From Saccharospirillum sp040881935 (GTDB lineage: Bacteria > Pseudomonadota > Gammaproteobacteria > Pseudomonadales > Natronospirillaceae): a DNA stretch of 64,000 nt. This document shows positions 52,861-61,917 of this stretch, piece after piece. The DNA is taken from positions 62,001 to 126,000 of the forward strand of contig NZ_JBBECH010000017.1 in NCBI RefSeq assembly GCF_040881935.1, read 5' to 3'. The notes under the pieces were generated by a model. It worked only from the letters and a program-made list of their open reading frames with translations. It was not told the origin of the DNA and did not search any database. The first letter of the stretch is position 1, and each line of letters opens with the position of its first letter. The translations under genes were made by a program, and so were the position numbers.

Positions 52861-53952
52861 ATGCGTATCGGAGTCATAGGAGGCGGCCAACTGGGTCGTA
52901 TGATGGCGCTGGCGGCGGTGCCGCTGGGCATTCGCATGGCGTTTCTGGACCCGGCCAAAGGCGCCTGTGCTGGCGACCTGGGGCCTCTGGTTGAAGGCGC
53001 GTACGATGATCACTATGCCATTCGCGAACTGTTAAAAATGTCGGATCGGGTCACCTTTGAGTTCGAAAGTGTACCCCCGAAAACGGTGGCCTTTATCGCC
53101 GAACAGGTGCCGGTTTATCCCTCGGCCCGGGCGCTGGAAACCGCCCGGGATCGCTGGCTGGAAAAAAATCTGTTTCAGCGTCTGGATATTCCCACCGCAC
53201 CGATAGCCGATATCACCGACCAGGCGGATCTCGACCGTGCTCTGGAGCGTCTTGGTCTGCCAGCCATTTTAAAAACACGTACCCTGGGTTACGACGGTAA
53301 GGGACAAAAAGTGCTACGCACGGCGGACGATGCCGCAGATGCCTTTGCCGAGCTGGGTTCAGTGCCGCTAATTTACGAAGGGTTCGTCGAGTTTGACTAC
53401 GAGGTGTCCTGCATCGGGGTGCGCTCGGCGTCCGCCGAACTCGCGTTTTACCCACTGGTGCGCAATGAGCATCGCCAGGGCATGTTGTACCGGTCACAAC
53501 CGCTGGCCGATCATCCCCTGCAACGTCTCGCTGAGGCGGCAGTCGGGCAGGTTATGGCCGCACTCGACTACGTCGGAGTGCTCGCGTTTGAATTTTTTGT
53601 GGTGGGCGATCGGTTGCTGGCCAACGAGATTGCGCCACGTGTGCACAACTCTGGCCACTGGACCATTGAAGGCAGTACCTGCAGTCAATTCGAAAACCAT
53701 ATTCGCGCTGTAGCCGACCTGCCACTGGGCCGGTGCCGGGCCTCTCAGCCAGTTGCCATGTACAATCTCATCGGTGCCATGCCCGAGCGCAACGCCGTAA
53801 TGACCATTCCCGGAACACACTGGCACGACTACGGCAAAGACCCGCGACCGGGGCGAAAAATTGGCCACATCACAATAACAGCGCCCACCGATAAACAGCT
53901 GGAAGAGCGTTGTCGGCAGGTGGAAACATTGCTGGTCAACGATCTGGGCTAG
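52861..53952 (+). CDS. purK: N5-carboxyaminoimidazole ribonucleotide synthase
   Basis: The 363-aa ATP-grasp enzyme begins MRIGVIGGGQLGRMMALAAVPLG, with KTRTLGYDGKGQKVLRTADD in the ATP site, NEIAPRVHNSGHWTIEGSTCSQFENH in the active region and HDYGKDPRPGRKIGHITI near the end. It carboxylates AIR using ATP and bicarbonate, feeding PurE just upstream. Confidence 0.96.
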   Translation: MRIGVIGGGQLGRMMALAAVPLGIRMAFLDPAKGACAGDLGPLVEGAYDDHYAIRELLKMSDRVTFEFESVPPKTVAFIAEQVPVYPSARALETARDRWLEKNLFQRLDIPTAPIADITDQADLDRALERLGLPAILKTRTLGYDGKGQKVLRTADDAADAFAELGSVPLIYEGFVEFDYEVSCIGVRSASAELAFYPLVRNEHRQGMLYRSQPLADHPLQRLAEAAVGQVMAALDYVGVLAFEFFVVGDRLLANEIAPRVHNSGHWTIEGSTCSQFENHIRAVADLPLGRCRASQPVAMYNLIGAMPERNAVMTIPGTHWHDYGKDPRPGRKIGHITITAPTDKQLEERCRQVETLLVNDLG

Positions 53953-53963
53953 CGAACCCAGGC

Positions 53964-54572
53964 CTAGCCAGCCCAGGACAATCGCACGCCGTGCCGGGAT
54001 GCCAGGCAGGGATAAGGCGGTGCCTGGTGAATAGTTTGACCAGAGGCCCTGACGGGTTCAAATGCCCGGGGCTGCTTTTCGATGATTTCCAATACAGCGG
54101 CATCCAGCTCGTTGGCGTAGGCGTCGCCGATCAGGGTGTGCACCAGCAGGTTTGACAGGGAAGTATCCCAGCTGAGTGCAGCACACCGGGTGATCAGCTT
54201 GCGCCGGTCGTGCCATTCTTCGAGCAGACGGTGGCAGAAATACACCTTGTCGAGTATCCCCAAAATACCAAACTCCAGACGCTTGGGTTCCAGGCTGGAA
54301 AAAAACGCGGCAGCGATGTTGTGCAACTGATCGAAGTCAGCGGCGTGTCCATCCCGGTTGGCTAACCCTCTGGCCTCCTCCAGCAAGATCGGCAACAAGC
54401 GACAGTATTGAATCAGCATGGCGGTCAGCCGTTGCTCCGGCACACCGTGTTCTACGATGAACAGGCTGGGGTGTTTCCGGTGAAACACGGCGATAAAGCG
54501 TAGCAGGCTCTGGGGCCCTTCCGGGGCTGCCAATGCTTGATCCAGGGCCGTGTCAATATAGGATGTGGACAT
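53964..54572 (-). CDS. Hypothetical protein, unrecognised
   Basis: The 202-aa protein, starting MSTSYIDTALDQALAAPEGP, is mostly alpha-helical by composition (LLRFIAVFHRKHPSLFIVEHG, FFSSLEPKRLEFGILGILDKVYFCHRLLEEW). No signal peptide and no membrane segment are seen. No known motif is recognised. It converges with purK and has a gene-like codon pattern, so it is probably real. Function unknown. Confidence 0.7.
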   Translation of the reverse strand: MSTSYIDTALDQALAAPEGPQSLLRFIAVFHRKHPSLFIVEHGVPEQRLTAMLIQYCRLLPILLEEARGLANRDGHAADFDQLHNIAAAFFSSLEPKRLEFGILGILDKVYFCHRLLEEWHDRRKLITRCAALSWDTSLSNLLVHTLIGDAYANELDAAVLEIIEKQPRAFEPVRASGQTIHQAPPYPCLASRHGVRLSWAG

Positions 54573-54672
54573 TACGTCGAGCCTTGTCGGGTGACAGGGT
54601 TAGATGGCATGCAGATAGCCAAAACCAGAGAACTAAAACAACAATGCCTAAACAAGCCTTTCAGTGTTTGCT

Positions 54673-54686
54673 AACCCCATGGGGTT
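54673..54686. repeat. Palindrome in the gap upstream of the hypothetical gene
   Basis: AACCCCATGGGGTT is a perfect 14-bp palindrome in the 220-bp gap between the hypothetical gene and the MATE gene. It contains CCCATGGGG, close to the centre of the compound repeats, but lacks their TCC loop and arms. It may be an operator for the gene at 54572. Confidence 0.3.
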
Positions 54687-54794
54687 GCAGACTGTCGTCG
54701 TGAGCGCCAAGCGGTCTGAGTGCACGAACCATCAGTATAGTTCAGACAATGCTTTTTGCCTGAGTATTGAGCGGCTTTGTGAATGGTTTCGGGT

Positions 54795-56123
54795 TCAATA
54801 ACGCAGGGTGTTCCGCGTCATAGGCAGCAATGATTTCCAGTATACACTGAGCATCCAGACGGAACGGCCGATAAACATCAGGCTGAAACTGACCCAGAGC
54901 GCCTGTTGGGTCGCCGGGAGCCACTGGCTCGCCAGTACAAAACTGACAAACCCGAACACCACACCATTGCGCATCTGCGCGGTCAGTCTGGCGCCAATAA
55001 AGACGCCATCCAGCCAGTAGGCGGTACCGGCCAGCACTGGCATGGCGATGACCCAGGGCAAATAATCGCTGGCCTGCTGTTGCAGTGTCGCTTGGCTGGT
55101 CAGGATACCCAGCAGGCTATTGCCCAATAGCGCAAACAGGGTTGTCAGCGCCACGGCTAACCCGAACGCACACCAGCCCGTGGTCCACAGGGCCTCACGC
55201 AATGCCAGCGGATCACGTTGCCCAATCGCCAGTCCGACCTGGGCCTCGGCTGCTGCAGCGCTGGCATCCAGGCTGTTGGAGATTAGCGTCAGGAACGCCA
55301 GTAGAATGGCATTGCTGGCCAGCACAGTGTCACCAAGCGTCGCACTCAGCCGGTTAAACCAGGCAAAGCCCATCAGCAGTAGAAAAGTGCGGATAAACAG
55401 GCTGACACTGACACTGAAAATATGAGTGTAGGCAGCCAACGTTCTGAGCCGCGTTGCATCCAGGCCAGCGGGCAACGCTTTTAGGGTGCGCCACAGGGTG
55501 AGCAATACCAGCGTCAGCGCCAGGTATTCACTGATCACGGTACCCAGCGCAATGCCATCGGTGGTCATACCGAAGCCGTAAACCAGGGTTACGTTCAAAA
55601 CCAGATTCACCAGCTGCGCGACCGAGACGGTCACCAGGCCGATGCGGGTATTCTGCAAACCAATAAAGAACCCCAGCAGCATGGAGGTAAACACCTGCGC
55701 AGGCACACCCCAGATTCGAATGTTGAGGTAGATGCGGGCCTCAGTGGTGGCTGCATCGGAGGCTTGCATAAACTCTAGCCCCAATTGAATCAGCACCGAT
55801 TGAGCAAGCAGAATAATCGCCGATAACAGCGCGGCGACCAGGCTGTACTGGGCCAGTTGCGTGCGGATTAGCCCGGCATCGTTGGCTCCCTTGGCCTGGG
55901 AGGTGAAGCCGGACAGCCCCATCGACAGAAAGTTGAAACCGAGGAATACAAACGCCATCAGGCTAGCCCCAAGGGCCACACCGGCAAGGTAGATGCTGTC
56001 GTCCAGATGGCCGAGCACAGCGGTATCCACCAGTCCCAATAGTGGCAGCGAGAGATTGGCCAGCATGACGGGCCACATCAGAGCCCAGGTGCGGCGCCAG
56101 GCGTTGGATGATACCTGGATCAT
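54795..56123 (-). CDS. MATE-family efflux transporter (DinF-like)
   Basis: The 442-aa protein has about 12 membrane segments in two related halves and the MATE features MWPVMLANLSLPLLGLVDTAVLGHL in the first helix, GLSGFTSQAKGANDAG in the first half and SNSLDASAAAAEAQVGLAIGQRD in the second, close to DinF. It exports drugs or organic cations by sodium or proton antiport. It is divergent from the oxidase operon. Confidence 0.92.
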   Translation of the reverse strand: MIQVSSNAWRRTWALMWPVMLANLSLPLLGLVDTAVLGHLDDSIYLAGVALGASLMAFVFLGFNFLSMGLSGFTSQAKGANDAGLIRTQLAQYSLVAALLSAIILLAQSVLIQLGLEFMQASDAATTEARIYLNIRIWGVPAQVFTSMLLGFFIGLQNTRIGLVTVSVAQLVNLVLNVTLVYGFGMTTDGIALGTVISEYLALTLVLLTLWRTLKALPAGLDATRLRTLAAYTHIFSVSVSLFIRTFLLLMGFAWFNRLSATLGDTVLASNAILLAFLTLISNSLDASAAAAEAQVGLAIGQRDPLALREALWTTGWCAFGLAVALTTLFALLGNSLLGILTSQATLQQQASDYLPWVIAMPVLAGTAYWLDGVFIGARLTAQMRNGVVFGFVSFVLASQWLPATQQALWVSFSLMFIGRSVWMLSVYWKSLLPMTRNTLRY

Positions 56124-56240
56124 TTCAGGCTGGCCTCGGGGTAAATTTTTGAGCGTGCATAATTGGCCTAAGCTGTTGTTTTTACGTATACTTTCGTCTT
56201 TTCTGACTGATATTTGAACAACCGTTGGAACGCTTGATGC

Positions 56241-56270
56241 TTGGGTTTTAAAAAGTTCCGTGTTTATACT
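56241..56270 (+). promoter_or_regulatory. Possible promoter of the oxidase operon
   Basis: TTGGGT (56241-56246) and TATACT (56265-56270) are 18 bp apart and lie about 190 bp upstream of ctaC in the 330-bp gap after the MATE gene. Nothing else gene-like is seen in the gap. Confidence 0.35.
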
Positions 56271-56456
56271 AACTCGATTAAATCTGAATCGGGTGGTCCG
56301 GGAAACAAGAAAGACTCAATTCGGCACAGATTAACCTTAGGCTGCTGCTTAGCCCTTCACTCAGTAAGTTGCTAATCAGACGCCAGCAAGCGCAGTAAAT
56401 TAGGTGAGCTGGCCCGACCCTGGAATCCCAATAAAAAACAAGTGCAGAGGTGAAGG

Positions 56457-57593
56457 ATGCAGATGAAGCTGCAAAGGGTATTTATTGCCCTGACGGCGCT
56501 GTTGATAAGTTCGGTCGCGCGTGCCGACTGGACGCTCAATATGCCCCGGGGTGTGACAGACATCAGCCAGGAGATTTACGGTCTCCATATGCTGACGTTG
56601 TGGGTGTGCGTGGTTATTGGCGTGCTGGTCTTTGGTGTTATGTTCTATTCCATGTTCAAGCACCGCAAATCCAAAGGCGCCGTGTCGGCCAATTTCCATG
56701 AAAGCACCAAAGTCGAGCTGGCCTGGACCCTAATTCCTGCGGCCGTCATTTTTGTGATTGGGGTGAAGGCAACCTACACCCTGGCCGACATGTATAACTT
56801 TGAAGAGTCTGAAGTGACGCTTGAAGTTGTTGGTTACCAATGGCGCTGGCGTTATCGTTACATCGATGAAAACGCCGAACAGGAAGTCAGCTTCTTCTCC
56901 AGCATGTCCACCCCGCGTGATGAGATCAACAACCGTCTCGAGAAGAACGAGAACTACCTGCTGGAAGTGGATGAGCCTGTGGTATTGCCTACCGGCACCA
57001 AAGTTCGTTTCCTGCTCTCCTCTGCAGACGTGATTCACTCCTGGTGGGTACCGGCGCTGGCCGTTAAGAAAGACGCGATTCCCGGTATCGTCAACGAAGC
57101 CTGGACCATCATCAACGAAGAAGGCACCTACCGCGGGCAGTGCACCGAACTGTGCGGCAAGGACCATGGCTTTATGCCGGTTGTGGTAGAAGCCGTCTCC
57201 CCCGAGGAATTCGAAGCCTGGCTCGCGGAAAAAGAACAGGCCGCCATTGAGCTGGCGGAACTGAACGACCGCGAATGGACTTTCGATGAACTGATGGAGC
57301 GTGGTGAAGAAGTCTACAGCTCAGCCTGTGCTTCCTGTCACCAACAAAACGGCTCGGGTGTGCCAGGTGCCTTCCCGGCACTGGCGAACAGCCCGATTGC
57401 ACTGGGTGCGGCCGAAGGGCATCTGGATGTGGTGGTCAACGGCGTTCGTGGCACCGCCATGGCCGCTTATGGCAACCAATTGAGCGACGCCGACATGGCT
57501 GCCGTGATTACCTACGAGCGTAATGCCTGGGGCAACGACGTGGGCGATATGGTCACCCCGATTGATGTTTACAACTTTAAAGCCGGCGAATAA
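56457..57593 (+). CDS. ctaC: Cytochrome c oxidase subunit II with fused cytochrome c domain
   Basis: The 378-aa protein has a signal peptide, two membrane helices (about 43-63 and 88-110), the CuA domain with QWRWRY and the ligand set in CTELCGKDHGFMP, and a C-terminal cytochrome c domain with CASCHQQNGSGVPGAFP (about 290-375). The fused heme makes the complex caa3-like. It takes electrons from soluble cytochrome c. First gene of ctaC-ctaD-ctaG-ctaE. GAGGTGAAGG lies just before the start. Confidence 0.96.
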   Translation: MQMKLQRVFIALTALLISSVARADWTLNMPRGVTDISQEIYGLHMLTLWVCVVIGVLVFGVMFYSMFKHRKSKGAVSANFHESTKVELAWTLIPAAVIFVIGVKATYTLADMYNFEESEVTLEVVGYQWRWRYRYIDENAEQEVSFFSSMSTPRDEINNRLEKNENYLLEVDEPVVLPTGTKVRFLLSSADVIHSWWVPALAVKKDAIPGIVNEAWTIINEEGTYRGQCTELCGKDHGFMPVVVEAVSPEEFEAWLAEKEQAAIELAELNDREWTFDELMERGEEVYSSACASCHQQNGSGVPGAFPALANSPIALGAAEGHLDVVVNGVRGTAMAAYGNQLSDADMAAVITYERNAWGNDVGDMVTPIDVYNFKAGE

Positions 57594-57604
57594 GGAGGCA
57601 TGAC

Positions 57605-59191
57605 ATGACGACTGCTACCCATGATCATGACCATGATCACGAACACCACGGGCCGGCCAAAGGCCTGACGCGCTGGCTCTATACGACCAACCACAAAGAC
57701 ATCGGTACCATGTATCTGTGGTTCAGTTTTGCGATGTTTTTGCTGGGCGGCACCTTTGCCATGGTGATCCGCGCTGAACTGTTCCAGCCTGGCCTGCAGC
57801 TGGTGCAGCCGGAATTCTTTAACCAGATGACCACCATGCATGGTTTGATCATGGTGTTTGGTGCCGTGATGCCAGCCTTTGTCGGCCTGGCCAACTGGAT
57901 GATTCCGATGATGGTCGGGGCGCCAGACATGGCCCTGCCGCGCATGAACAACCTGAGTTTCTGGATTTTGCCCTTCGCCTTCGCGATGCTGACCAGCACT
58001 TTGTTCATGGAAGGTGGTGGTCCCAACTTCGGCTGGACCTTCTATGCGCCACTGTCGACGACTTACGCGCCGCCCAGTGTGACCTTCTTCATTTTTGCCG
58101 TGCACATCATGGGCGCCAGTTCGATCATGGGGGCGATCAACATTGTTGCCACCATTCTGAACATGCGTGCTCCGGGCATGACGTTGATGAAAATGCCGCT
58201 GTTCGTCTGGACCTGGCTGATTACCGCATACCTGCTGATTGCTGTCATGCCGGTTCTGGCCGGTGTGGTCACTATGATGCTGATGGACATTCACTTCGGT
58301 ACCGCCTTCTTTAACGCGGCCGGGGGTGGTTCTCCTGTTCTGTTCCAGCACATTTTCTGGTTCTTTGGGCACCCTGAAGTCTACATTATGATTCTGCCAG
58401 CCTTTGGTATTGTCTCGGCGATCATTCCGGCCTTTGCCCGCAAGCAACTGTTCGGCTACAGCTCCATGGTGTATGCAACGGCTTCTATTGCCTTCCTGAG
58501 CTTCATTGTCTGGGCGCATCACATGTTCACCGTGGGCATTCCTTTCCTGGGGGAAGCGTTCTTCATGTGGGCGACCATGCTGATTTCGATACCGACTGGG
58601 GTGAAGGTATTCAACTGGGTTACCACCATGTTCCGGGGTTCGATCACCTTTGAAACGCCTATGCTGTTCGCCATTTGCTTTGTCGTATTGTTCACCATCG
58701 GCGGCTTCTCCGGCCTGATGCTGGCGGTGGCTCCGGCTGACTTCCAGTATCACGACACCTACTTTGTGGTGGCGCATTTCCACTATGTGCTGGTGCCGGG
58801 TGCCGTGTTCTCGATCATGGCAGGGGTGTATTACTGGCTACCCAAGTGGAGCGGTAAGATGTACAACGAAACCCTGGGCAAGGTGCACTTTTGGCTGAGC
58901 TTTATCGGGGTCAACGTCTTATTCTTCCCGCAGCATTTCCTCGGCTTGGCTGGTATGCCGCGTCGTATTCCGGATTACGCGCTGCAGTTTGCCGACTTCA
59001 ATATGGTGTCGAGCATTGGTGGCTTCCTGTTTGGTGCCAGCCAGTTGCTGTTCCTCTACATCGTGGTGCATACCATTGTGGCGGGCAAACCAGCACCGGC
59101 CAAACCCTGGGAAGGGGCTGAAGGTCTGGAATGGACCGTCGATTCACCGGCGCCCTACCACACCTTTTCAACACCGCCCAAGATTGACTGA
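57605..59191 (+). CDS. ctaD: Cytochrome c oxidase subunit I
   Basis: The 528-aa protein has twelve membrane segments with the heme and CuB histidines: MTTMHGLIMVFGAVMPAFVGLANWM, FWFFGHPEVYIMILPAFG (CuB-binding H and the cross-linked Y), VWAHHMFTVG and HFHYVLVPGA for heme a and a3. The K- and D-channel residue region is normal. The N-terminus is histidine-rich (HDHDHDHEHHG). It reduces oxygen and pumps protons. Confidence 0.97.
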   Translation: MTTATHDHDHDHEHHGPAKGLTRWLYTTNHKDIGTMYLWFSFAMFLLGGTFAMVIRAELFQPGLQLVQPEFFNQMTTMHGLIMVFGAVMPAFVGLANWMIPMMVGAPDMALPRMNNLSFWILPFAFAMLTSTLFMEGGGPNFGWTFYAPLSTTYAPPSVTFFIFAVHIMGASSIMGAINIVATILNMRAPGMTLMKMPLFVWTWLITAYLLIAVMPVLAGVVTMMLMDIHFGTAFFNAAGGGSPVLFQHIFWFFGHPEVYIMILPAFGIVSAIIPAFARKQLFGYSSMVYATASIAFLSFIVWAHHMFTVGIPFLGEAFFMWATMLISIPTGVKVFNWVTTMFRGSITFETPMLFAICFVVLFTIGGFSGLMLAVAPADFQYHDTYFVVAHFHYVLVPGAVFSIMAGVYYWLPKWSGKMYNETLGKVHFWLSFIGVNVLFFPQHFLGLAGMPRRIPDYALQFADFNMVSSIGGFLFGASQLLFLYIVVHTIVAGKPAPAKPWEGAEGLEWTVDSPAPYHTFSTPPKID

Positions 59192-59216
59192 CGCGGGTTA
59201 AACCAGGAGAACCAGC

Positions 59217-59783
59217 ATGAGCGACGCAGACAACGCACGCCCCAGCCACACACGCATCATCGTGAAGATGGTGTTTGTAGTGTTCGGTATGCTGGCTTTC
59301 GTTTTCGTTGGCCTGGTGCCCATGTACAACCTCATTTGTGAATGGACCGGTATTACCGGTCGCACCAATGAGGCGTCACTGGTTCAGGACTATGTGGTCG
59401 ATGAAAACCGGGACATCAAAGTTCAGTTTCTGGCGAATACCAATGCCGACATGCCGTGGGAATTTCGGCCCATGGTAAAGACGCTTACCGCGAAACCGGG
59501 TGAAGTGGTCGAAGTCAGCTATTTTGCCAAAAACGCGACGCCACGTGATATGACCGCTCAGGCAATTCCGAGTTTGTCGCCTTTTGAGGTAACGCCCTAT
59601 TTCCACAAGACCGAATGCTTCTGCTTTAACCAGCAGCCGCTGCTGGCCGGAGAAGATGTGGAGATGGCGCTGGTGTTCCAGATCGACCCGGATCTACCCG
59701 CCTGGGTACAAACGATCAGCCTGAGTTATACGCTGTACGATGTCAGTAGCGAACAGAAATCGGCGGCCCTTACGTTGCAGTAA
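59217..59783 (+). CDS. ctaG: Cytochrome c oxidase assembly protein CtaG/Cox11
   Basis: The 188-aa protein has one N-terminal membrane anchor (VKMVFVVFGMLAFVFVGLVPMYNLICEWTG) and the copper-binding motif ECFCFNQQPLLAGE with two cysteines. Cox11 delivers copper to CuB of subunit I. It lies between ctaD and ctaE, as usual. Confidence 0.95.
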   Translation: MSDADNARPSHTRIIVKMVFVVFGMLAFVFVGLVPMYNLICEWTGITGRTNEASLVQDYVVDENRDIKVQFLANTNADMPWEFRPMVKTLTAKPGEVVEVSYFAKNATPRDMTAQAIPSLSPFEVTPYFHKTECFCFNQQPLLAGEDVEMALVFQIDPDLPAWVQTISLSYTLYDVSSEQKSAALTLQ

Positions 59784-59868
59784 CGGTTAGCCCACCCAAA
59801 TAACCGGGGATGACAGTACCAGCAGGGCTGATCAACCCCACAAGAACAAGAACAGGATGGAGAGTGCG

Positions 59869-60780
59869 ATGTCCAGCAATGCCGCGACAAGCAGTACAAC
59901 CCATGAGCACTACTATGTGCCCGCGCAGAGCCGTCTGCCAGTGTGGATGGCCTTTGGCATGTTCCTCACCGTCTTCGGTGCCGGTAAAATGTTGAACGAC
60001 ATGTCATCCGGTACGCAGGATACGAGCTCACACTGGTGGTTTTTTGCCGGTGCGCTGGTGTTCGCCGTGGTGATGTATAACTGGTTCAGTAAGGTTATCC
60101 GTGAAAACCATGCTGGCCTGAACAGTGCCCAGTTAAAGAAGTCATACGTCTGGGGCATGGGCTGGTTTATTTTCTCGGAAGTGATGTTTTTTGCTGCCTT
60201 TTTTGGTGCGCTGTTTTATGTGCGCCACTACGTCGGACCCTGGATCGGTGGCGAGGGTGACAAAGGCATTACCAACTATCTATACCCTGGTTTCGAATTC
60301 AGCTGGCCGTTGTTGAGCAACCCCGACAACAGCCTGTTCCAGGCACCGGAAGCGGTTATTCACGCCTTTGGCCTGCCGCTGATTAACACCATTATCCTGA
60401 TTGCCTCGAGCATCACCCTGACGGTTGCGCACCATGCGCTGCGCGCCGGTCATCGCAAGCAATTGAATATCTGGCTGGGCATCACGGTAGCACTGGGTGT
60501 TATCTTCTTGTTCTTTCAGGCAGAAGAGTACATTGAGGCCTACCAGCATCTGGGGCTGACGCTCGAAAGCGGCATCTATGGATCAACCTTCTTTATGCTG
60601 ACCGGTTTTCACGGCGCTCATGTCACCATCGGTACCTTTATGCTGGCGGTGCAACTGGGGCGGTCGTTGCGAGGTCACTTCAAGCCGGAAGATCATTTCG
60701 GATTTGAGGCGTCAGCCTGGTACTGGCACTTTGTAGACGTAGTCTGGTTGTGCTTGTTTGTGTTGGTTTACTGGATTTAA
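59869..60780 (+). CDS. ctaE: Cytochrome c oxidase subunit III
   Basis: The 303-aa protein has seven membrane segments, with WGMGWFIFSEVMFFAAFFGALFY, LPLINTIILIASSITLTVAHH, LGVIFLFFQAEEYIEAY, GSTFFMLTGFHGAHVTIGTF and WYWHFVDVVWLCLFVLVYWI typical of subunit III. ATG 59869 is favoured: GGAG lies 6 bp upstream, inside a short in-frame extension from 59857. Confidence 0.96.
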   Translation: MSSNAATSSTTHEHYYVPAQSRLPVWMAFGMFLTVFGAGKMLNDMSSGTQDTSSHWWFFAGALVFAVVMYNWFSKVIRENHAGLNSAQLKKSYVWGMGWFIFSEVMFFAAFFGALFYVRHYVGPWIGGEGDKGITNYLYPGFEFSWPLLSNPDNSLFQAPEAVIHAFGLPLINTIILIASSITLTVAHHALRAGHRKQLNIWLGITVALGVIFLFFQAEEYIEAYQHLGLTLESGIYGSTFFMLTGFHGAHVTIGTFMLAVQLGRSLRGHFKPEDHFGFEASAWYWHFVDVVWLCLFVLVYWI

Positions 60781-60797
60781 CGGCACCCGGTTTTTCT

Positions 60798-60822
60798 GAC
60801 GGAGCCTGTTCCGGGCTCCGTC
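60798..60822. terminator. Hairpin between convergent ctaE and the DUF2909 gene
   Basis: GACGGAGCC and GGCTCCGTC pair perfectly around TGTTCCG. It lies just past ctaE and just past the convergent DUF2909 gene. T residues are on the ctaE side only before the stem, so it is probably a bidirectional barrier rather than a classical terminator. Confidence 0.45.
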
Positions 60823-60833
60823 GATTCACTGCC

Positions 60834-61052
60834 TCAGTAACGCCCGCTCCAGGGAGCACCCTGAGTCAGCTCGCCAGACACATAGCCATACACCAGAACG
60901 ACCACGATCATGACGGCCAGACTTACCCTGATGGTCAGCAACTTAACCATTCGTTTTGAATCCGGCTCGTCTTTGAACAGGGCCACCAGGGCACCGCTCA
61001 GTGACAGCAACATGGCAATGATCAGCACCACCATGATGACTTTTAACAACAT
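60834..61052 (-). CDS. DUF2909 twin-transmembrane protein
   Basis: The 72-aa protein has two hydrophobic helices, VIMVVLIIAMLLSLSGALVALF and VSLAVMIVVVLVYGYV, joined by a charged loop KDEPDSKRMVKLLTIR. This is the DUF2909 pattern, a small protein usually found in gammaproteobacterial oxidase clusters. It reads against the operon, between ctaE and surf1. Its role in oxidase assembly is inferred from the company it keeps. Confidence 0.88.
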   Translation of the reverse strand: MLLKVIMVVLIIAMLLSLSGALVALFKDEPDSKRMVKLLTIRVSLAVMIVVVLVYGYVSGELTQGAPWSGRY

Positions 61053-61106
61053 AACTCTGACTCCTGAAAAAAGGGGTTGGAAAGGTTTCGGAATTGACGA
61101 CGCGCT

Positions 61107-61805
61107 ATGACATTCAAACCCGGCGTGGCGCTAACCGTTTTTGTGGCCGTATTTTTGCCGCTGTTTGTCGCGCTGGGGTTTTGGCAGCTTAACAGAGCTG
61201 AGCAAAAAACCCAGTTGGAAGCGCAGTTGCAGGCGCGCACGGTGATTGAACCACTAACAAATAGCACAGACCCGGTAGATTACCAGTTGTATCGGTTAAC
61301 CGCTGAGCTCGACAGTGATACCCCCTGGTTGCTGGATAACCGCACCTGGGAAGGTCAGGTCGGGTATGAAGTCTGGGTGCCGCTGGACGCCGGAGACCGT
61401 TGGTATCTTGCTTCGCTGGGCTGGGTTTCCGGGTCGGCGGATCGCCGCCAGCTGCCGGAGTTGGCGTTTCCAACGGGAAGCCGGGTCTGGGTGGGGCAGT
61501 GGCGACCGCTGAGTGACAGCATTGTACTGGCCGATACGCCGTTAACGGATCAGTGGCCCCAGGTTATTCAGGCGATAGCACCGCAAGCGATGGCTGAAAA
61601 AATGCAACGCGAAGCACCGGCCGGTTTATTACAATTGACCGCAGGCCAGCCTGGAGTTGGCCAGGTTATCTGGACACCGTCGGTGATGTCAGCGCAGATG
61701 CATACCGGCTACGCTCTGCAATGGTTTGCGATGGCCGTGGCGTTGGCTGCCATGTACGGCTTTGCCGGTGTCCATTTTGGCAGGCGGCGCGAGCCCCGGC
61801 CTTAA
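61107..61805 (+). CDS. SURF1-family oxidase assembly protein
   Basis: The 232-aa protein has two terminal membrane helices (N: VALTVFVAVFLPLFVALGFWQLNRAEQK; C: ALQWFAMAVALAAMYGF) with a periplasmic domain between; the motifs LGFWQLNRAEQK, LLDNRTWEGQVGYEVWVPL and GYALQWFAMA are SURF1 signatures. SURF1 helps insert heme a into subunit I. It is followed closely by an Sco-like gene and ctaA. Confidence 0.93.
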   Translation: MTFKPGVALTVFVAVFLPLFVALGFWQLNRAEQKTQLEAQLQARTVIEPLTNSTDPVDYQLYRLTAELDSDTPWLLDNRTWEGQVGYEVWVPLDAGDRWYLASLGWVSGSADRRQLPELAFPTGSRVWVGQWRPLSDSIVLADTPLTDQWPQVIQAIAPQAMAEKMQREAPAGLLQLTAGQPGVGQVIWTPSVMSAQMHTGYALQWFAMAVALAAMYGFAGVHFGRRREPRP

Positions 61806-61917
61806 CAAGACCGGCCATAACCCGGGCACAACATAGTATGTGTGTCCTGCGGGACCAGACTCTAACCCTTATTGTCACGGGGTTCCTGACCATCAGGAGC
61901 ATCGTGCGGAGAACGTT

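Noticed and set aside
57569..58783. 404-codon open frame antisense to ctaD
   Set aside because: It is rich in histidine and glutamine from reversed hydrophobic codons of subunit I; a shadow of ctaD.
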